Assembly: GCF_003444775.1 (NCBI RefSeq)
Contig: NZ_CP021081.1
Span: forward strand, 30,001 to 94,000
Reading direction: 5' to 3'
Length of the DNA stretch: 64,000 bases
Source: Deinococcus ficus
GTDB lineage: Bacteria; Deinococcota; Deinococci; Deinococcales; Deinococcaceae
This document shows, one piece after another, positions 47,250 through 57,730 of this stretch (position 1 is the stretch's first letter; every line of letters begins with the position of its first letter). Under the pieces are notes generated by a model, which saw only the letters and a list, made by a program, of their open reading frames with translations, ran no database searches and was not told the origin of the DNA. The position numbers were made by a program, and so were the translations under genes.

Positions 47250-47914
47250 TCCACGCCCCGGGTCAGGCGGGCCAGCAGGCGCGAGGCGAGCGGCACGTCC
47301 GGCGGCTCGCGGCGCCCGGCCGTGATCGGCGTGTACCCGGGCAGGGGCCGCTCCGGGTCCGCGGCGTGCAGCGCGGCGTCCAGCTCACCGAGCACGGCTC
47401 CCAGCGCCCCTTCCAGTCCGTCCGGTTCACAAGGGGCTCCGGCGCGCAGGTACGCTTCCGGCCAGCGCGCGCCGCGCACCACCACCCGCACCGCGACCGG
47501 CACCAGCGGCACCCCGGCCGTCCGCGCCACCCACGCCGCGCCCGGGTGCAGGGGCTGCAGCGGCCCCGGCCCGATCCGGCCCTCCGGGAACACCACCACC
47601 CACGCGCCCGCCCGCGCCGCGCCCACCAGGGTCCGCAGGCCGCTGGGCGGCACTGCCCCGACCAGCCGCAGGAAGGGAAAGCGGGCGTACTGCCCGGCGT
47701 CCATCAGCACCTGCACCGGCCGGCCGGCGTGCGCGGCGAGTTCGCGCAGCAGGTACCCGTCCCACCATGACGCGTGGTTCGGCGCCAGGACCGCGCCGCC
47801 GGCCGGGAGGGGCCCCGCCGCCCACACGCCGCCCAGGTCCCGCCGCACGCTGCGGCGGATGCTGGCGTTCAGCATGGCTCGCGCCGCCCGTGCGGTGGCG
47901 GGGGCGGCGCTCAC
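47246..47914 (-). CDS. PlsC-like acyltransferase, probable carotenoid glycoside acyltransferase (CruD type)
   Basis: 222 residues of the lysophosphatidate acyltransferase superfamily. The catalytic NHxxxxD is [14 protein letters not shown] near residue 50, and the second motif is [11 protein letters not shown] near 115. Compared with true PlsC it is short and lacks a long membrane anchor. In carotenoid clusters such enzymes (CruD, staphylococcal CrtO) esterify the sugar of a glycosyl carotenoid. The gene sits directly before the glycosyltransferase, overlapping it (ATGA), and after the cyclase/hydratase (GTGA). A phospholipid role is possible but less likely given the context. Confidence 0.75.
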   Translation of the reverse strand: MSAAPATARAARAMLNASIRRSVRRDLGGVWAAGPLPAGGAVLAPNHASWWDGYLLRELAAHAGRPVQVLMDAGQYARFPFLRLVGAVPPSGLRTLVGAARAGAWVVVFPEGRIGPGPLQPLHPGAAWVARTAGVPLVPVAVRVVVRGARWPEAYLRAGAPCEPDGLEGALGAVLGELDAALHAADPERPLPGYTPITAGRREPPDVPLASRLLARLTRGVE

Positions 47915-49416
47915 CGAGTCACCGCGGGCCGCGTCGCCCCGCGCCCCCGCCGGTCCGCCAGGGTGCGGGCGAGCAGGCCGGCCGCGCCCATCAGAAGCAG
48001 CGTGCCCAGCGCCGCGCCCGGCTGGCCCAGCAGCAGCAGCCCGCCCGGCAGGAAGAACACCTCCAGCCCGAACGCCAGCGCGGGACTGGGCCGCTCCGGC
48101 CGGGTGAACATCACGGGTGCCAGGCGCGTGAACAACCATGCCAGCCCCGTCCCGACCGCCCACCAACCCAGGAAGTTCAGCAGGGGCGCGCCGCTCCACA
48201 GCGGGCGCGGGTCCGCCCAGGTCCAGAAGCCGTGCCCGGTCATCAGGGGTTCCAGGCCGGCGTCCCAGGCGGCCAGCAGCAGGCCCGACAGCCACGCGCG
48301 GCCCCGGGCGAGCAGGGTGGTCACGACCGGCATGGCGAACCACCCCAGCGGTACGAGCAGCGGCACGCCCCCCAGCAGCGGCCCGGGCGCGCCGTCGTAG
48401 GAGTACACCCCGAAGGGCCAGCCGGTCACGCTGCCCAGTTTCTCCACCGCCCAGCCCAGCGTGACGCCCAGGGCCGCCATCCCGGTCGCGCGTGCCGCGC
48501 CCGCGTGCCGCGCCACGAACAGCCACGCGGCCAGGGTGAGCAGGCTGGTGCTCAGGGTGGCGAGCAGCGGGAACCCGGCCGGCCACAGCGGCACGGGGAT
48601 GCGCAGCAGGAACGCCAGGATGGTCACGCCCAGCCACGGCGTCAGCCAGCGCAGCCCGCTCTGCACGCGGGGCAGGGCCTCGCGGTGCAGGAACAGCATC
48701 ACGCCCGTGACCACCAGCAGGTTCGTGATCAGGAAGAAGACCATCTCCTCCAGCGGCAGCGGCCCCACGCCGGGGCCCAGCGTGTAGCGGTCCGAGATGG
48801 CCCAGATGCCCTGGGAGATCGCCACGGCGTCCGTCAGCCACAGGTACGCGGTGGGGACCAGCACGGCCGTCCAGTACACCCGCGCGCGGCGCATCACGAG
48901 GTCCCCGCCGAACGCCCACTGCCCCGCCAGGACCGGCATCGCCCACGCCAGGATCAGGCCCAGGTACAGGCTCTGCTCGCTGCGCAGGCACCACGCGCCC
49001 AGCAGCGACAGGCCCATCAGGAAAGCCGCGCCGCCCCAACGCACCAGGGCCGCGTCCCGGCGGGGCACCGCCTCCTGGCCCCGCCCGGCCGCGTCGCGGC
49101 GCAGCAGCCACAGCAGGAACAGCCCGGTGATCAGGGTCTGCAGGATGAAAAACGCGTACTCCTCGTACGGCACGTACCCGATCCGGCCCAGCACCCGGTC
49201 CGGCGGGTAGGTCCACACCTCGCGGTACACCAGGTAGTTGTCCCAGGGCGTGGTGTACAGGAAGGCGATCACCGGCAGCGCCCAGTACCCCATCCAGGCG
49301 TGCCGGTCGTCCGGCTGGTACGGCCCGGCCAGCGCGCCGCGGCGCCGGGCCGTGACCACCGCCAGGACCAGCAGCAGCGGCACGATGAACACCAGGTGGT
49401 ACTGCAGGTACGTCAT
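47911..49416 (-). CDS. Fused lycopene beta-cyclase (CrtYc-Yd type) and CruF-type carotenoid hydratase
   Basis: 501 residues, almost entirely membrane spans. The N-terminal half (about 1-230) carries two lycopene-cyclase domains: [14 protein letters not shown] with [13 protein letters not shown] in the first, and [26 protein letters not shown] in the second; both PxxE(E) catalytic motifs are kept. The C-terminal half (about 280-475) is a DUF422/CruF domain: [32 protein letters not shown], and the LLNFLGWW region. CruF adds water across the psi end (1',2'-hydratase). One protein would thus cyclise one end of lycopene and hydrate the other. The ATG overlaps the crtO stop. Confidence 0.82.
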   Translation of the reverse strand: MTYLQYHLVFIVPLLLVLAVVTARRRGALAGPYQPDDRHAWMGYWALPVIAFLYTTPWDNYLVYREVWTYPPDRVLGRIGYVPYEEYAFFILQTLITGLFLLWLLRRDAAGRGQEAVPRRDAALVRWGGAAFLMGLSLLGAWCLRSEQSLYLGLILAWAMPVLAGQWAFGGDLVMRRARVYWTAVLVPTAYLWLTDAVAISQGIWAISDRYTLGPGVGPLPLEEMVFFLITNLLVVTGVMLFLHREALPRVQSGLRWLTPWLGVTILAFLLRIPVPLWPAGFPLLATLSTSLLTLAAWLFVARHAGAARATGMAALGVTLGWAVEKLGSVTGWPFGVYSYDGAPGPLLGGVPLLVPLGWFAMPVVTTLLARGRAWLSGLLLAAWDAGLEPLMTGHGFWTWADPRPLWSGAPLLNFLGWWAVGTGLAWLFTRLAPVMFTRPERPSPALAFGLEVFFLPGGLLLLGQPGAALGTLLLMGAAGLLARTLADRRGRGATRPAVTR

Positions 49417-50948
49417 CGGCCGCCCCGGCGGGTCAGGTCCCGCAGCAGCACCCGCGCGGCGTTGCGGCCGGAGGCGCCCATGATCCCGCCGCCCGGGTGC
49501 GTGCTGGCCCCCGTGAGGTACAGGCCCTGCACGCCCGGCCAGCGGTAGTTGCCGGCACCCAGCCAGGGCCGCAGCGCGAACATCTGGTCGGTGGTCATCT
49601 CCAGGTGCATGACGTTCCCGCGGTGCAGGCCCAACTCTCTCTCCAGCCACAGCGGCGTCTGCACCAGTTCCCCCACGATGCTGTCCCGCGTGCCGGGCGC
49701 GTAATGCTCGAAGGCAGTCAGGATGCTCTCCCTCGCCTCCGCGGCGCGCGTCTCCCAGCTGCCACGGGCGAGCTGGTACGGGTAGTACTGCGCCCACAGC
49801 CACAGCACCTCCCCGCCGGGCGGGGCCAGCGAGTCGTCCACGGCGCTGAAACTCATGGCGACCAGCGGCGGGTCACTGGCCGGTTCGCCGCCCAGGTACT
49901 GCCCGTAACTGCGCATCAATTGCCGCTCGTTCCGGATCAGCAGGCCCAGGCCCACGCGGCTCTCCGGTTCGCGGTGGTGCCGGTACTGCACGGGCCGGTC
50001 CAGCGCGAGGCGCAGGATCATCCCGAAGCCGTTGCCCACCCGCACCTCCCGTGCGGCGGGCGGCACGTACTCGTCCGGCAGGGCGCGGGCGGTCGTCAGG
50101 ACGTGCGTGCCCGACACCACCACCCGCGCCGTGACCTCCTGTCCGTCCTCCAGCCGCACGCCGCAGGCCCGCCCGCCCCGCACCACGATGTCCCGCACCG
50201 GGGCGTTCAGGTGCACCTCACCGCCGTGCGCGGTGACCACGCGCGCCAGCACCTTCGTCAGGGTGCCGCTGCCGCCTTTGGGCCGGGCCACGCCGCCCTT
50301 GTGGTACAGCGGGTGCCACAGCAGGAAGGGCGCGCTGATCGCCTCGGTGGGTGGGGGCCCGCTCTGCGCCGCCATCCACACCAGCGGCGCCCGCACGTGC
50401 TCGTCACTGAAGTGCTCAGCCGCCACGTCCCCGTACGGCCGCAGGATGCGCGTCAGCTGCCGCAGCGCGTCCCGGCCCTGCCCGGACCTCATCGCCATGC
50501 GGCCCATCTCCAGCGGCCCGGGCGTGGCGTTGAACAGGTCCACCACGCTCTCCGCGAACGGCGTCCACTCCTTCAGGAAGCGCCGGTACGCCTCCCCCTG
50601 CCCGGGAAACAGGGCGTCCAGTTCCGCGGCGGTGCGCTCGGCGTCCCGCCAGATGAACCACGGCGTCTCCCCGTCCGAACAGTGAAACATGGGGTCCAGT
50701 TCCAGGTACTGCAGCCCGTAGCGGGTGAGTTCCAGTTCGCGCTCCACCGGCGTCATGCGGATCAGGATGTGCGCGCTGCCGCCGTAATCGAAGCGGTACC
50801 CGGGCACCAGTTCCTCGGTGCTGACCGCCCCGCCCGGCAGGTGGCGGCGCTCGAACACGCCCACCCTCAGGCCCGCCTGCGCGGCGTAGGCCGCCGTGAC
50901 CAGGGCGTTGTGGCCCGCACCCACCACCAGCACGTCGTAATCCGGCAT
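49413..50948 (-). CDS. crtO: Carotene ketolase CrtO
   Basis: 511-residue FAD enzyme that inserts the 4-keto group on the beta ring. FAD loop [20 protein letters not shown], then [20 protein letters not shown], typical of CrtO, and the C-terminal [20 protein letters not shown]. Length fits. It is the first gene of the overlapping operon with cyclase/hydratase, acyltransferase, glycosyltransferase and CrtD-like genes. In D. radiodurans CrtO makes the keto group of deinoxanthin. CAGACT seven nt upstream of the ATG is a weak -10 candidate. Confidence 0.92.
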   Translation of the reverse strand: MPDYDVLVVGAGHNALVTAAYAAQAGLRVGVFERRHLPGGAVSTEELVPGYRFDYGGSAHILIRMTPVERELELTRYGLQYLELDPMFHCSDGETPWFIWRDAERTAAELDALFPGQGEAYRRFLKEWTPFAESVVDLFNATPGPLEMGRMAMRSGQGRDALRQLTRILRPYGDVAAEHFSDEHVRAPLVWMAAQSGPPPTEAISAPFLLWHPLYHKGGVARPKGGSGTLTKVLARVVTAHGGEVHLNAPVRDIVVRGGRACGVRLEDGQEVTARVVVSGTHVLTTARALPDEYVPPAAREVRVGNGFGMILRLALDRPVQYRHHREPESRVGLGLLIRNERQLMRSYGQYLGGEPASDPPLVAMSFSAVDDSLAPPGGEVLWLWAQYYPYQLARGSWETRAAEARESILTAFEHYAPGTRDSIVGELVQTPLWLERELGLHRGNVMHLEMTTDQMFALRPWLGAGNYRWPGVQGLYLTGASTHPGGGIMGASGRNAARVLLRDLTRRGGR

Positions 50949-51039
50949 CCGGGGCAGTCTGTCACGGCCCGGGGCGCGCGGCCTGCGGGACCGGCTACAA
51001 AAGCAGGGCGGTCAGGACGGTTCTGTGCCATACACCAAC

Positions 51040-51075
51040 AGAGAGGGGAGAGGCGCGTGCCCGGCTCCCCTCTCT
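51040..51075. terminator. Strong hairpin terminator between crtO and the SDR gene
   Basis: AGAGAGGGGAG (51040-51050) and CTCCCCTCTCT (51065-51075) give a perfect 11-bp stem with a 14-nt loop. It lies 13 bp after the SDR stop and 92 bp upstream of crtO. A T-run is only short, so efficiency is uncertain. Confidence 0.65.
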
Positions 51076-51088
51076 TTCGCTCCGGCCT

Positions 51089-52081
51089 CTACAGCTGGTT
51101 CAGGTCGCGTTCGGCCGCCTGTTTGATGGGGTTTCCCCGCGTCAGGGGCGTCTCGGCCTGCGCGCCGCGCCGGGCGTCCGGGCGGCCGGTGGAGTCCGGC
51201 AGGGTTCGTTGGATCAGGGCCATGACGTCCGCCGTGAGCCCCGGCGCCAGTGCCGACGCCCAGCGCAGCAGGTGCGCGGGCCCGCCGATCATGGCCTCGC
51301 TGTCCCCGCGGACCAGCGCGCCCACAATCTGCCGGGCGGCGCGGGGGGCGTCCAGGGACAGCAGCGGCACGTTGTCCAGCGTGGCGAACACCGCGTACTC
51401 CTTCTCGAACTGCCCCCTGACCGTGACCTGCCGGGCGCTGCCGGTGCGCATCAGGGCCGGCAGGACCGTGGTCACCGTGACGCCGTGCGGCGCCAGTTCC
51501 GCCCGCAGCGCCTGCCCCAGCCCGTACGACGCGAACTTGCTCACGCTGTAGGGCCCCAGGTGCGGAATGGCCGCCTTCGCCGCGACGGACGACACGATCA
51601 GCACCCGGCCCCCCGCGCGTTTCAGGTGCGGCAGGGCCGCGCGGGTCACGCGCAGAGCGGCGAAGCCGTTGACCTGCATGATGTGCTCGAAGTCGGCCTC
51701 GGTCATGTCGGTCAGCGGCCCGGCCTGGATGATCCCGGCGTTGCTGACCACCACGTCCAGCTGCCCGTAGTGGGCCACCGTGGCCTGCACGGCGCGCTCC
51801 AGGCTGGCGGCGTCGGTCACGTCCGCCACCACGCGGATCGCCTGCCCGCCCCGCGCCCGGACGTCCTGCACCGCCCGGTCCAGTTCCGCGGCGTCCCGGG
51901 CCAGCAGCGCCACCCGCGCGCCCCGGCCGGTCAGTTCCCGCGCCAGGGCCAGCCCCAGGCCCCGCGACCCGCCCGTGATCAGCACGACCTTCCCGCTCAG
52001 GTCGTACGGCCGGGCCCGCAGACGCCGCGCCGCCAGGAGGGCCGCGCCGGCCCCCAGCAGCAGCCGTGCCGGCCCCCTCAC
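51089..52081 (-). CDS. Short-chain dehydrogenase/reductase
   Basis: 330 residues. An N-terminal hydrophobic stretch ([15 protein letters not shown]) precedes the NAD(P) loop [10 protein letters not shown] near residue 36, the NNAG-like VVSNAGI at 111-117, catalytic Ser 165 region and Tyr 178/Lys 182 ([12 protein letters not shown]). The C-terminal 50 residues extend past the usual domain and end in an Arg/Pro/Gln-rich tail. The GTG start has TGAGGCGG upstream. It is the third gene of an operon with an SRPBCC protein and a zinc dehydrogenase. Substrate unknown. Confidence 0.88.
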   Translation of the reverse strand: MRGPARLLLGAGAALLAARRLRARPYDLSGKVVLITGGSRGLGLALARELTGRGARVALLARDAAELDRAVQDVRARGGQAIRVVADVTDAASLERAVQATVAHYGQLDVVVSNAGIIQAGPLTDMTEADFEHIMQVNGFAALRVTRAALPHLKRAGGRVLIVSSVAAKAAIPHLGPYSVSKFASYGLGQALRAELAPHGVTVTTVLPALMRTGSARQVTVRGQFEKEYAVFATLDNVPLLSLDAPRAARQIVGALVRGDSEAMIGGPAHLLRWASALAPGLTADVMALIQRTLPDSTGRPDARRGAQAETPLTRGNPIKQAAERDLNQL

Positions 52082-52091
52082 GCGGCCCGCC

Positions 52092-53270
52092 TCATGCCCA
52101 GGGGTTCAGCACGACCTTGATGCAGCCGTCGTGCTTGTCCCGGAAGGTCTTGTACAGGTCCGGCGCCTGGTCCAGGGACGCGCGGTGCGTGATCACGAAA
52201 CTCGGGTCGATCTGGCCCGCCTCGATCCGCGACAGCAGCGGGTACACGTGCTTGTGGGTGTGCGTCTGGCCCATGCGGAAGGTCAGGCCCTTGGCGAAGG
52301 CCGCGCCCATGGGCATCTTGTCCACCAGCCCGCCGTACACGCCCGGCAGGCTCACGGTGCCGCCCTTCGCGCAGCTCAGGATCGCCCAGCGCAGCGCCGT
52401 GATCCGGTCGAAGGTCAGGCGCATCTTCTGCTGCGCACGGTCCATCGCCGCGCCCGGCCCGTGCCCGTGCGCCTCCATGCCCACCGCGTCGATCACGTGG
52501 TCCGGGCCGCGCCCGCCGGTCGCCTCACGCAGCGCGACCAGCACGTCCTCCTGCTCGTAGTTGATGGCCTGCGCGCCCGCCGCCTCGGCCATCGCCAGCC
52601 GCTCCGGGAACCGGTCGATGGCGATCACGTGCGCGGCGCCCAGCAGGTACGCGCTGCGGATCGCGAACTGACCCACCGGCCCGGCCCCGAACACCGCCAC
52701 CACGTCCCGGCCGGGCACGATGTCGCACTGCAGCGCCGCCTGGTAGCCGGTGGGGAAGATGTCCGTCAGGAACAGCACCTGCTCGTCTTTCAGGTCCGAC
52801 TCGATCCGGAAACCGCTCACGTCCGCGAACGGCACCCGCACGTACTGCGCCTGCCCGCCCGCGTACCCGCCGTACATGTGCGAGTACCCGTAGATCCCGC
52901 CGCCGCTGGTGCCGCCGTACAGCGCCTCGGCCATGCGGTGGTTGGGGTTGCTGTTGTCGCAGGCGCTGTAATGCCCGCGCACGCAGTGGTCGCACACCCC
53001 GCAGGAGATGTTGAACGGCACCACCACGCGGTCCCCGACCTTCAGCTTGGTGACCTCGCGGCCGACCTCCACGACCTCACCCATGAACTCGTGACCCAGG
53101 ATGTCGCCCTTTTCCATGCTGGGAATAAACCCGTCCAGGAGGTGCAGGTCCGACCCGCAGATGGCCGTGGACGTGATGCGCACGATGGCGTCGGTGGGGA
53201 GCAGCAGTGTGGGGTCCGGGACGGTTTCCACGCCCACCTTGTTCGTTCCCTGCCAGACGATCGCCTTCAT
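52092..53270 (-). CDS. Zinc-dependent alcohol/formaldehyde dehydrogenase
   Basis: 392 residues of the medium-chain dehydrogenase family. The catalytic zinc site is CGSDLHLL (Cys 38) with GHEFMGEV; the structural zinc has four Cys in [16 protein letters not shown]; the NAD loop is [17 protein letters not shown]. The insertion [17 protein letters not shown] resembles the glutathione-independent formaldehyde dehydrogenase subgroup. It should oxidise small alcohols or aldehydes with NAD. The ATG overlaps the stop of the SRPBCC gene (ATGA); the SDR gene follows, as part of a common stress-related trio. Confidence 0.9.
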   Translation of the reverse strand: MKAIVWQGTNKVGVETVPDPTLLLPTDAIVRITSTAICGSDLHLLDGFIPSMEKGDILGHEFMGEVVEVGREVTKLKVGDRVVVPFNISCGVCDHCVRGHYSACDNSNPNHRMAEALYGGTSGGGIYGYSHMYGGYAGGQAQYVRVPFADVSGFRIESDLKDEQVLFLTDIFPTGYQAALQCDIVPGRDVVAVFGAGPVGQFAIRSAYLLGAAHVIAIDRFPERLAMAEAAGAQAINYEQEDVLVALREATGGRGPDHVIDAVGMEAHGHGPGAAMDRAQQKMRLTFDRITALRWAILSCAKGGTVSLPGVYGGLVDKMPMGAAFAKGLTFRMGQTHTHKHVYPLLSRIEAGQIDPSFVITHRASLDQAPDLYKTFRDKHDGCIKVVLNPWA

Positions 53271-54082
53271 GCCGTGCCTCCCTGGGGCGCGTTGCCCTGT
53301 GCGCCGTGCTCGGCGCCCTGCTGGTCCTGTCCGGCCTTGGGGCCCTCGTCCTTCATGGCCTTCCCGGCGTCCGGGCGGCCGCTCGTCTGCCCGTTCGTGG
53401 TGGGGTTGAAGCCCAGCTCCTGCTCCCGCTTGAAGCGCATCAGGTCGTCCCGCAGCTGCTGCGCCGGCTCCTGCCCGAACGCCCGGGCAATCACCGCGCC
53501 GGTCGTGCCCAGCGGCGGCCGGTACGACAGGCGCACCGCGATCTCCGTGCCGCGCGCGCCAGGCGCCTCGCGGAACAGCACCTCACCGCTGTTCTCGATC
53601 ATGGACCCCGGCAGCGACTGCCAAGCGATCCGCCGGTCCGGCTCCTCCGCGGTGCGCTCGGCCTCCCAGCTCACGTGCTGCCCCAGCGGGGCCTTCGCCG
53701 TCCACTTCGAGCGGTTGCCGTCCAGCACCTCCACGCTCTCCAGGTGCGACATCAGGCGCGGCAGATTCTCCAATGTGCGCCAGTACTCGTACAGACCCGA
53801 GACCGGCCGGGCGATGGTCACGGCCTCCCGCACCACGATCTCGCCCGGGTCGGCGCCCACCTCGATCTTCAGGGCCGGCGCGACGGGGTTGCTGCCCTTC
53901 CAGGCCAGGTACCCCAGGCCGGCGCCCGCGCCGCCCAGCAGCAGAGTGCCCAGCGTCGAGCGGCTCCTGAGGCCTAGGGCCAACAGCGTGCCGCCCAGCA
54001 GCCCGAACAGCGAGCGTTCGGACAGCACCATGTCGGGGGTGGCCGCGGGGGCCGACATTCCCGGTTCTTCACGCATCGTCAT
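53267..54082 (-). CDS. SRPBCC (polyketide cyclase/START-like) membrane protein
   Basis: 271 residues. Two short hydrophobic stretches near the N terminus (about 25-40 and 43-60, [17 protein letters not shown]) anchor it. Residues about 80-215 form an SRPBCC domain of the COQ10/cyclase type: [55 protein letters not shown]. The last 55 residues are a disordered Gly/Gln/Asp/Lys-rich tail. AAGGAG before the ATG at 54082 fixes the start over one fifteen codons upstream. First gene of the operon with zinc dehydrogenase and SDR. It may bind a lipid or quinone; unproven. Confidence 0.85.
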   Translation of the reverse strand: MTMREEPGMSAPAATPDMVLSERSLFGLLGGTLLALGLRSRSTLGTLLLGGAGAGLGYLAWKGSNPVAPALKIEVGADPGEIVVREAVTIARPVSGLYEYWRTLENLPRLMSHLESVEVLDGNRSKWTAKAPLGQHVSWEAERTAEEPDRRIAWQSLPGSMIENSGEVLFREAPGARGTEIAVRLSYRPPLGTTGAVIARAFGQEPAQQLRDDLMRFKREQELGFNPTTNGQTSGRPDAGKAMKDEGPKAGQDQQGAEHGAQGNAPQGGTA

Positions 54083-54112
54083 GGGTTCACTCCTTCCGGC
54101 ATCGGCCCGGGC

Positions 54113-54138
54113 GCGGCCGGACCCCACGGTCCGGCCGC
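54113..54138. repeat. Inverted repeat upstream of the SRPBCC operon
   Basis: GCGGCCGGACC-CCAC-GGTCCGGCCGC: perfect 11-bp arms and a 4-nt loop, 31 bp before the SRPBCC start. No T-run. It may be a leader hairpin, the end of the ABC gene transcript, or an operator. The surrounding 54083-54326 shows no gene. Confidence 0.6.
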
Positions 54139-54326
54139 CCGCCCCGCCGTGAGAGGGTCACGCCCCCGCGCAGGCGGGCACGTCCCCGACTCCCCGGCCG
54201 TCCACCGACCGGGAAGGCAAAGCGCAGACCCTCACGCTACCCAGCCGAGTGTGTTCCCTGCCCTCCAGTCCGGTAAACGCCACTTCACGCGCCTCAGGGC
54301 TGCCATGACACCCCGATGAAGGCCGT

Positions 54327-56294
54327 TCAGGGTTTCGGCCCCGCCCCAGCCGGCTCCGGCCGGGCCGCGTCACTGGCGTACCCGCTCGCCTGCAGGTGGT
54401 ACAGCGCCGCGTACTTCCCGTCCCGGGCGAGCAGTTCGGCGTGACTGCCGGCCTCCGTGACCACCCCGCCTTCCAGCACGATGATGAAATCCGCCAGCCG
54501 CACCGTGCTGAAACGGTGCGAGATCAAGAACGTGATCCGCTCCCGCGCCTGCCCCCGCAGGGCCTCCATCGTCTCGAACTCCGCGCGGGCGTCCAGCGCG
54601 GCCGTCGGCTCGTCGAACACCAGCACCGACGCGTCCCGGAAGTACAGCCGCGCCAGCGCCAGGCGCTGCCACTGCCCGCCCGACAGCTGCCGGCCCCCCT
54701 GGAACAGCCGCCCCAGGCGCGTGCCCAGGCCCTCCGGCAGGGTGTCCACGTACGCCGCCCCGGCCCGCCCGATGGCCTGCTCCACGCCCGCCACGTCCTC
54801 CAGCCGCGCCACCTCTGCAATCGCCACGTTGTCCTGCACGGTCATCTGGTACTGCCCGAAATCCTGGAAGATGATGCTCATCTCCCGCTGCACGCTCCGC
54901 GGCGAGAACCGCGTGGCGTCCAGCCCGTTCAGCAGGATCCGCCCGGCCGTCGGCTCGAACAGCCGCGTCAGCAACTTCACGATGGTCGTCTTGCCCGCCC
55001 CGTTCTCCCCGACCAGCGCCAGCGCCTGCCCGCGCCGCACCGTGAAGTTCACACCGTTCAGCACGTCCCGGTCCGTCAGCGGGTACCGGAACCCCACCCC
55101 CTCGAACTCGATGGTGTGAATCGGGCCCTTCCACACCTCCCCGGCATCCAGGTCCCGGTCCGGCAACTCCAGGAACCCGAACAGGTTCCGCATGTACAGC
55201 AGGTTCTGATAGATGCCGCTCAGGCCGTTCAGAAACCCCGATACCGTCCCCTGCACCTGCGCGATCCCCAGAATGAACACACTGAAATCCCCCACGCTGA
55301 TCATTCCGTCCGCCGCGCGCCGCAAAATCAGGGCGCTCGCCAGCCCGATCAGCAGAGCCGACACCAGCGACGCCCCGAACCCCCACGCCGCCCGGCGGCG
55401 CACGATGTCCTCCAGCTGCCGCCGGAACCCCAGGTAGTACTCCCGCCAGCGCGACAGCAGGTACGGCTCGAACCCGAACAGCCGCACCTCCTTCACCAGC
55501 GTGTCCGACGTCAGCAGACTTCCCAGGTAGTTCTGCACCCGAGCGTCATGCGTCTGCCAGCGCAGCATCCGGTAGTTCTCCACCCCGAACCGGTTACTCA
55601 CCCACACGCCCGGCAGGCTCGCCAGCAAGATCAGCGGCAGCACCCACACACCCAACTGCGCGATCAGCGCCCCCACCGACACCAGCGTCACCACCGCCCC
55701 GATCAGCCCGATCAGCTGCAACGCCACGCCCAACGGCCGCGTGCCCACCTCCCGGTACGCCTGCTGCAACTTGTCGTACGTGTCCGCGTTCTCAAAGGAC
55801 TCCACGCTCATGCCCGCCGCCTTATCCAGAATCCGGCGGCTCACCGCATGCTGCAAGCTGTCCCCCAGCAGCTGCTGCGCCGCCGACTGAAACGTCGAGA
55901 GCAGACTCCCCAGCACCGTCAGACCCACCTGCACCGCCAGCAGCGTCAACAGAGCTGCGTACGTCACGTTCCCCTGCGCCGCCCGCGCCACCTCATCCAG
56001 CAGCAACTTGCCCACGTACAGGTTCGCGGCCGGCAACGCACTCCCGGTCAGGCTGGTCACCGCGTACACCAGCGTGTGCCGCGGACTGGCCCGCCACACC
56101 ATCCGCAGCGTCTCCAGCAAGTCCCCAGGATTCAACTTCACGCCCGGGTCCGCTTTCGCCTCCCGTGGCGGTCGCAACTGATCCGGCCCGCCCCTCAACT
56201 CCGGCTCCACACGCCCAGGCCACCCACCACACGCCTCGTCATCCCCCGATTCTGAACCCCCACCCCCACCAGGGGTGAGGCCAGTCCTTACCAT
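54327..56294 (-). CDS. ABC exporter, fused membrane and ATPase domains
   Basis: 655 residues by the longest reading. The first 50 are Gly/Glu/Pro-rich and may not be translated; GTG codons at about residue 29 (VEPELRGG) and 52 (VKLNPGDL) are alternative starts, the last giving a normal 600-residue exporter. Six-helix membrane domain at about 70-370. ATPase: Walker [18 protein letters not shown]-loop IFQDFGQYQ, signature [16 protein letters not shown], Walker [13 protein letters not shown] and the His in ISHRFSTV. A lipid or peptide exporter by family. It seems monocistronic; the tRNA gene lies upstream. Confidence 0.9.
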   Translation of the reverse strand: MVRTGLTPGGGGGSESGDDEACGGWPGRVEPELRGGPDQLRPPREAKADPGVKLNPGDLLETLRMVWRASPRHTLVYAVTSLTGSALPAANLYVGKLLLDEVARAAQGNVTYAALLTLLAVQVGLTVLGSLLSTFQSAAQQLLGDSLQHAVSRRILDKAAGMSVESFENADTYDKLQQAYREVGTRPLGVALQLIGLIGAVVTLVSVGALIAQLGVWVLPLILLASLPGVWVSNRFGVENYRMLRWQTHDARVQNYLGSLLTSDTLVKEVRLFGFEPYLLSRWREYYLGFRRQLEDIVRRRAAWGFGASLVSALLIGLASALILRRAADGMISVGDFSVFILGIAQVQGTVSGFLNGLSGIYQNLLYMRNLFGFLELPDRDLDAGEVWKGPIHTIEFEGVGFRYPLTDRDVLNGVNFTVRRGQALALVGENGAGKTTIVKLLTRLFEPTAGRILLNGLDATRFSPRSVQREMSIIFQDFGQYQMTVQDNVAIAEVARLEDVAGVEQAIGRAGAAYVDTLPEGLGTRLGRLFQGGRQLSGGQWQRLALARLYFRDASVLVFDEPTAALDARAEFETMEALRGQARERITFLISHRFSTVRLADFIIVLEGGVVTEAGSHAELLARDGKYAALYHLQASGYASDAARPEPAGAGPKP

Positions 56295-56321
56295 CCGGGC
56301 GGCACTCGGCCCGCCAGACAG

Positions 56322-56345
56322 AAAAAGCCCCCGCCCGGGCGGGGG
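56322..56345 (-). terminator. Rho-independent terminator after tRNA-Arg
   Basis: The palindrome CCCCCGCCCGGGCGGGGG (56328-56345) is followed on the minus strand by CTTTTT (A-run 56322-56326). It starts seven bases after the tRNA 3' end. Confidence 0.85.
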
Positions 56346-56351
56346 TGCTGG

Positions 56352-56428
<77 letters not shown>

Positions 56429-56506
56429 AGGTGTGGTGGCCGGCAGGTGGGGTCTGCGGGCGGGGGGAGTATAGCAACTGCACGCCGCGCGCCCGTGAAG
56501 CCCCGT

Positions 56507-56953
56507 TCAGCGTGTGCGGGTGATGCGGCGCTCGTCTGGACGGCCGTCCAGGTGCTCCAGGTGAAGGATGGGCGCGTCCGGGTAGTCGGCGTAGAGCCCC
56601 TCGCCCCACTCGATCACGGTGAGGCGGGCGGTGCGGATTAGGTCCTCCAGGTCCATCTCGTACAGTTCGTTCACGTCCCGGACGCGGTAGGCGTCCACGT
56701 GCAGCACGCTGCCCTGCGGGGTGGGGTAGGCGTGCATCAGGGCGTAGGTGGGGCTGGTCACGGCGTCCGTGAATCCCAGCGCCCCCACCAGGCCCTGCGT
56801 GAGGGTGGTCTTGCCCGCGCCGAGTTCGCCTTCCAGGAAGAGCACGCTGCCGGCCGGCAGATGCGCGGCCAGGGCGCCGCCCAGATCGCGCTGGGCTTGG
56901 TCGCCGGTCAGGGTGCGGGTCTCGCCGGGGGCCAGGGGAAGGGGGGCGGGCAT
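56507..56953 (-). CDS. tsaE: tRNA threonylcarbamoyladenosine biosynthesis ATPase TsaE
   Basis: 148 residues. Walker A loop [16 protein letters not shown] near residue 43, then [12 protein letters not shown] and [15 protein letters not shown], all diagnostic of TsaE, the ATPase partner of TsaB/TsaD for the t6A37 modification of ANN-decoding tRNAs. It lies close to a tRNA gene and is divergent from the Lrp-like gene. The ATG at 56953 sits six nt behind TACCCT, which rules out the longer upstream reading. Confidence 0.93.
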   Translation of the reverse strand: MPAPLPLAPGETRTLTGDQAQRDLGGALAAHLPAGSVLFLEGELGAGKTTLTQGLVGALGFTDAVTSPTYALMHAYPTPQGSVLHVDAYRVRDVNELYEMDLEDLIRTARLTVIEWGEGLYADYPDAPILHLEHLDGRPDERRITRTR

Positions 56954-56959
56954 GCGAGC

Positions 56960-57014
56960 AGGGTACGGCAGGGGCAGACGATGTGACACGGCCGGGCCGG
57001 TCCCGGGTGAGAAT
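56960..57014. promoter_or_regulatory. Divergent promoters (tsaE / Lrp-like gene)
   Basis: Minus strand: TACCCT (56960-56965) six nt before the tsaE ATG. Plus strand: GAGAAT (57009-57014) six nt before the ATG at 57021, a weaker box of the same placement. Confidence 0.5.
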
Positions 57015-57020
57015 GGGGGC

Positions 57021-57314
57021 ATGGTGACCGCGATCGTGATGGTGCAGGCTGAGCGTCAGCAGATTCCCGAGACGGCGGACGCGCTGGCGGGCGTGCCGGC
57101 CGTGCGTGAGGTGTACAGCGTGACCGGCGAGTGGGACATCGTCGCGATCATCAAGCTCGCCAATTACGACGAGCTGGATGACGTGGTGACCGGGCACCTG
57201 CGCAAGATTCCGGGCATCACGCGCACGCAGACCATGCTGGCGTTCCGGGCGTACAACGAGGGCCTGCTGGACCAGGGGTTCGGGGTGGGTCTGGATGAAA
57301 GCCAGCCGCAGTGA
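57021..57314 (+). CDS. Stand-alone Lrp/AsnC ligand-binding (RAM) domain protein
   Basis: 97 residues that form only the ligand-binding half of an Lrp/AsnC regulator: AIVMVQAERQQIPETADALA, VREVYSVTGEWDIVAIIKLA, and GHLRKIPGITRTQTMLAF. The DNA-binding helix-turn-helix is absent, so it is a SARP/RAM protein that may oligomerise and bind amino acids, or pair with a full-length regulator. Start from an ATG six nt behind GAGAAT. Such single-domain proteins are known in archaea and thermophiles. Confidence 0.85.
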   Translation: MVTAIVMVQAERQQIPETADALAGVPAVREVYSVTGEWDIVAIIKLANYDELDDVVTGHLRKIPGITRTQTMLAFRAYNEGLLDQGFGVGLDESQPQ

Positions 57315-57730
57315 TTGACGGCAGTCTCAGGGGCTAGACAGGGAGTTCTTTTCTACAGTCAGGGGGCGTGGCTTACCGGCCGGGTGTTTCCTTCTCGGGG
57401 GAAATGCCTGGCTGCTCCATATTTGATGGCCCATTCTGGCATTTCAAGTGCGCCGTCAAGCATGTACGACTCTCGATCCACTTCAGCCGGACCCCCTCTT
57501 TCGGGCTTGGCCGTTCATTCAGAATCGAAGCTTTGGGAGCGAATTTGCGCCCCATGAATCATCAGGATGACGGGAAAGGTCAATCCTCTTCTGAGTTTCT
57601 TCTCAAAGGCAATGCTTTACAACAGGCGGCCCGGTCTTTCATACTGAGCGCGTCCGCCTGTTCAGGCATCACGCAATCACCTGGGTTGCGCCCCGGTGAA
57701 CAGGCTGTAAACCGATCAAGGAGCACGACA
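57315..57730 (+). other. 416-bp AT-richer non-coding region ahead of the next gene
   Basis: No convincing gene; base composition is clearly lower in GC than neighbouring genes. A perfect inverted repeat AACAGGCGG (57621-57629) / CCGCCTGTT (57654-57662) encloses a CATACT box, and TTTACA lies 18 nt before that box, giving a plausible promoter for 57731-58147 with a repressor-style repeat. The rest could include a longer leader or a small RNA; nothing proves either. Confidence 0.5.

Noticed and set aside
54158..54373. Small minus-strand ORF between the ABC exporter and SRPBCC genes
   Set aside because: Overlaps the end of the exporter in another frame, no ribosome site, Arg-rich.
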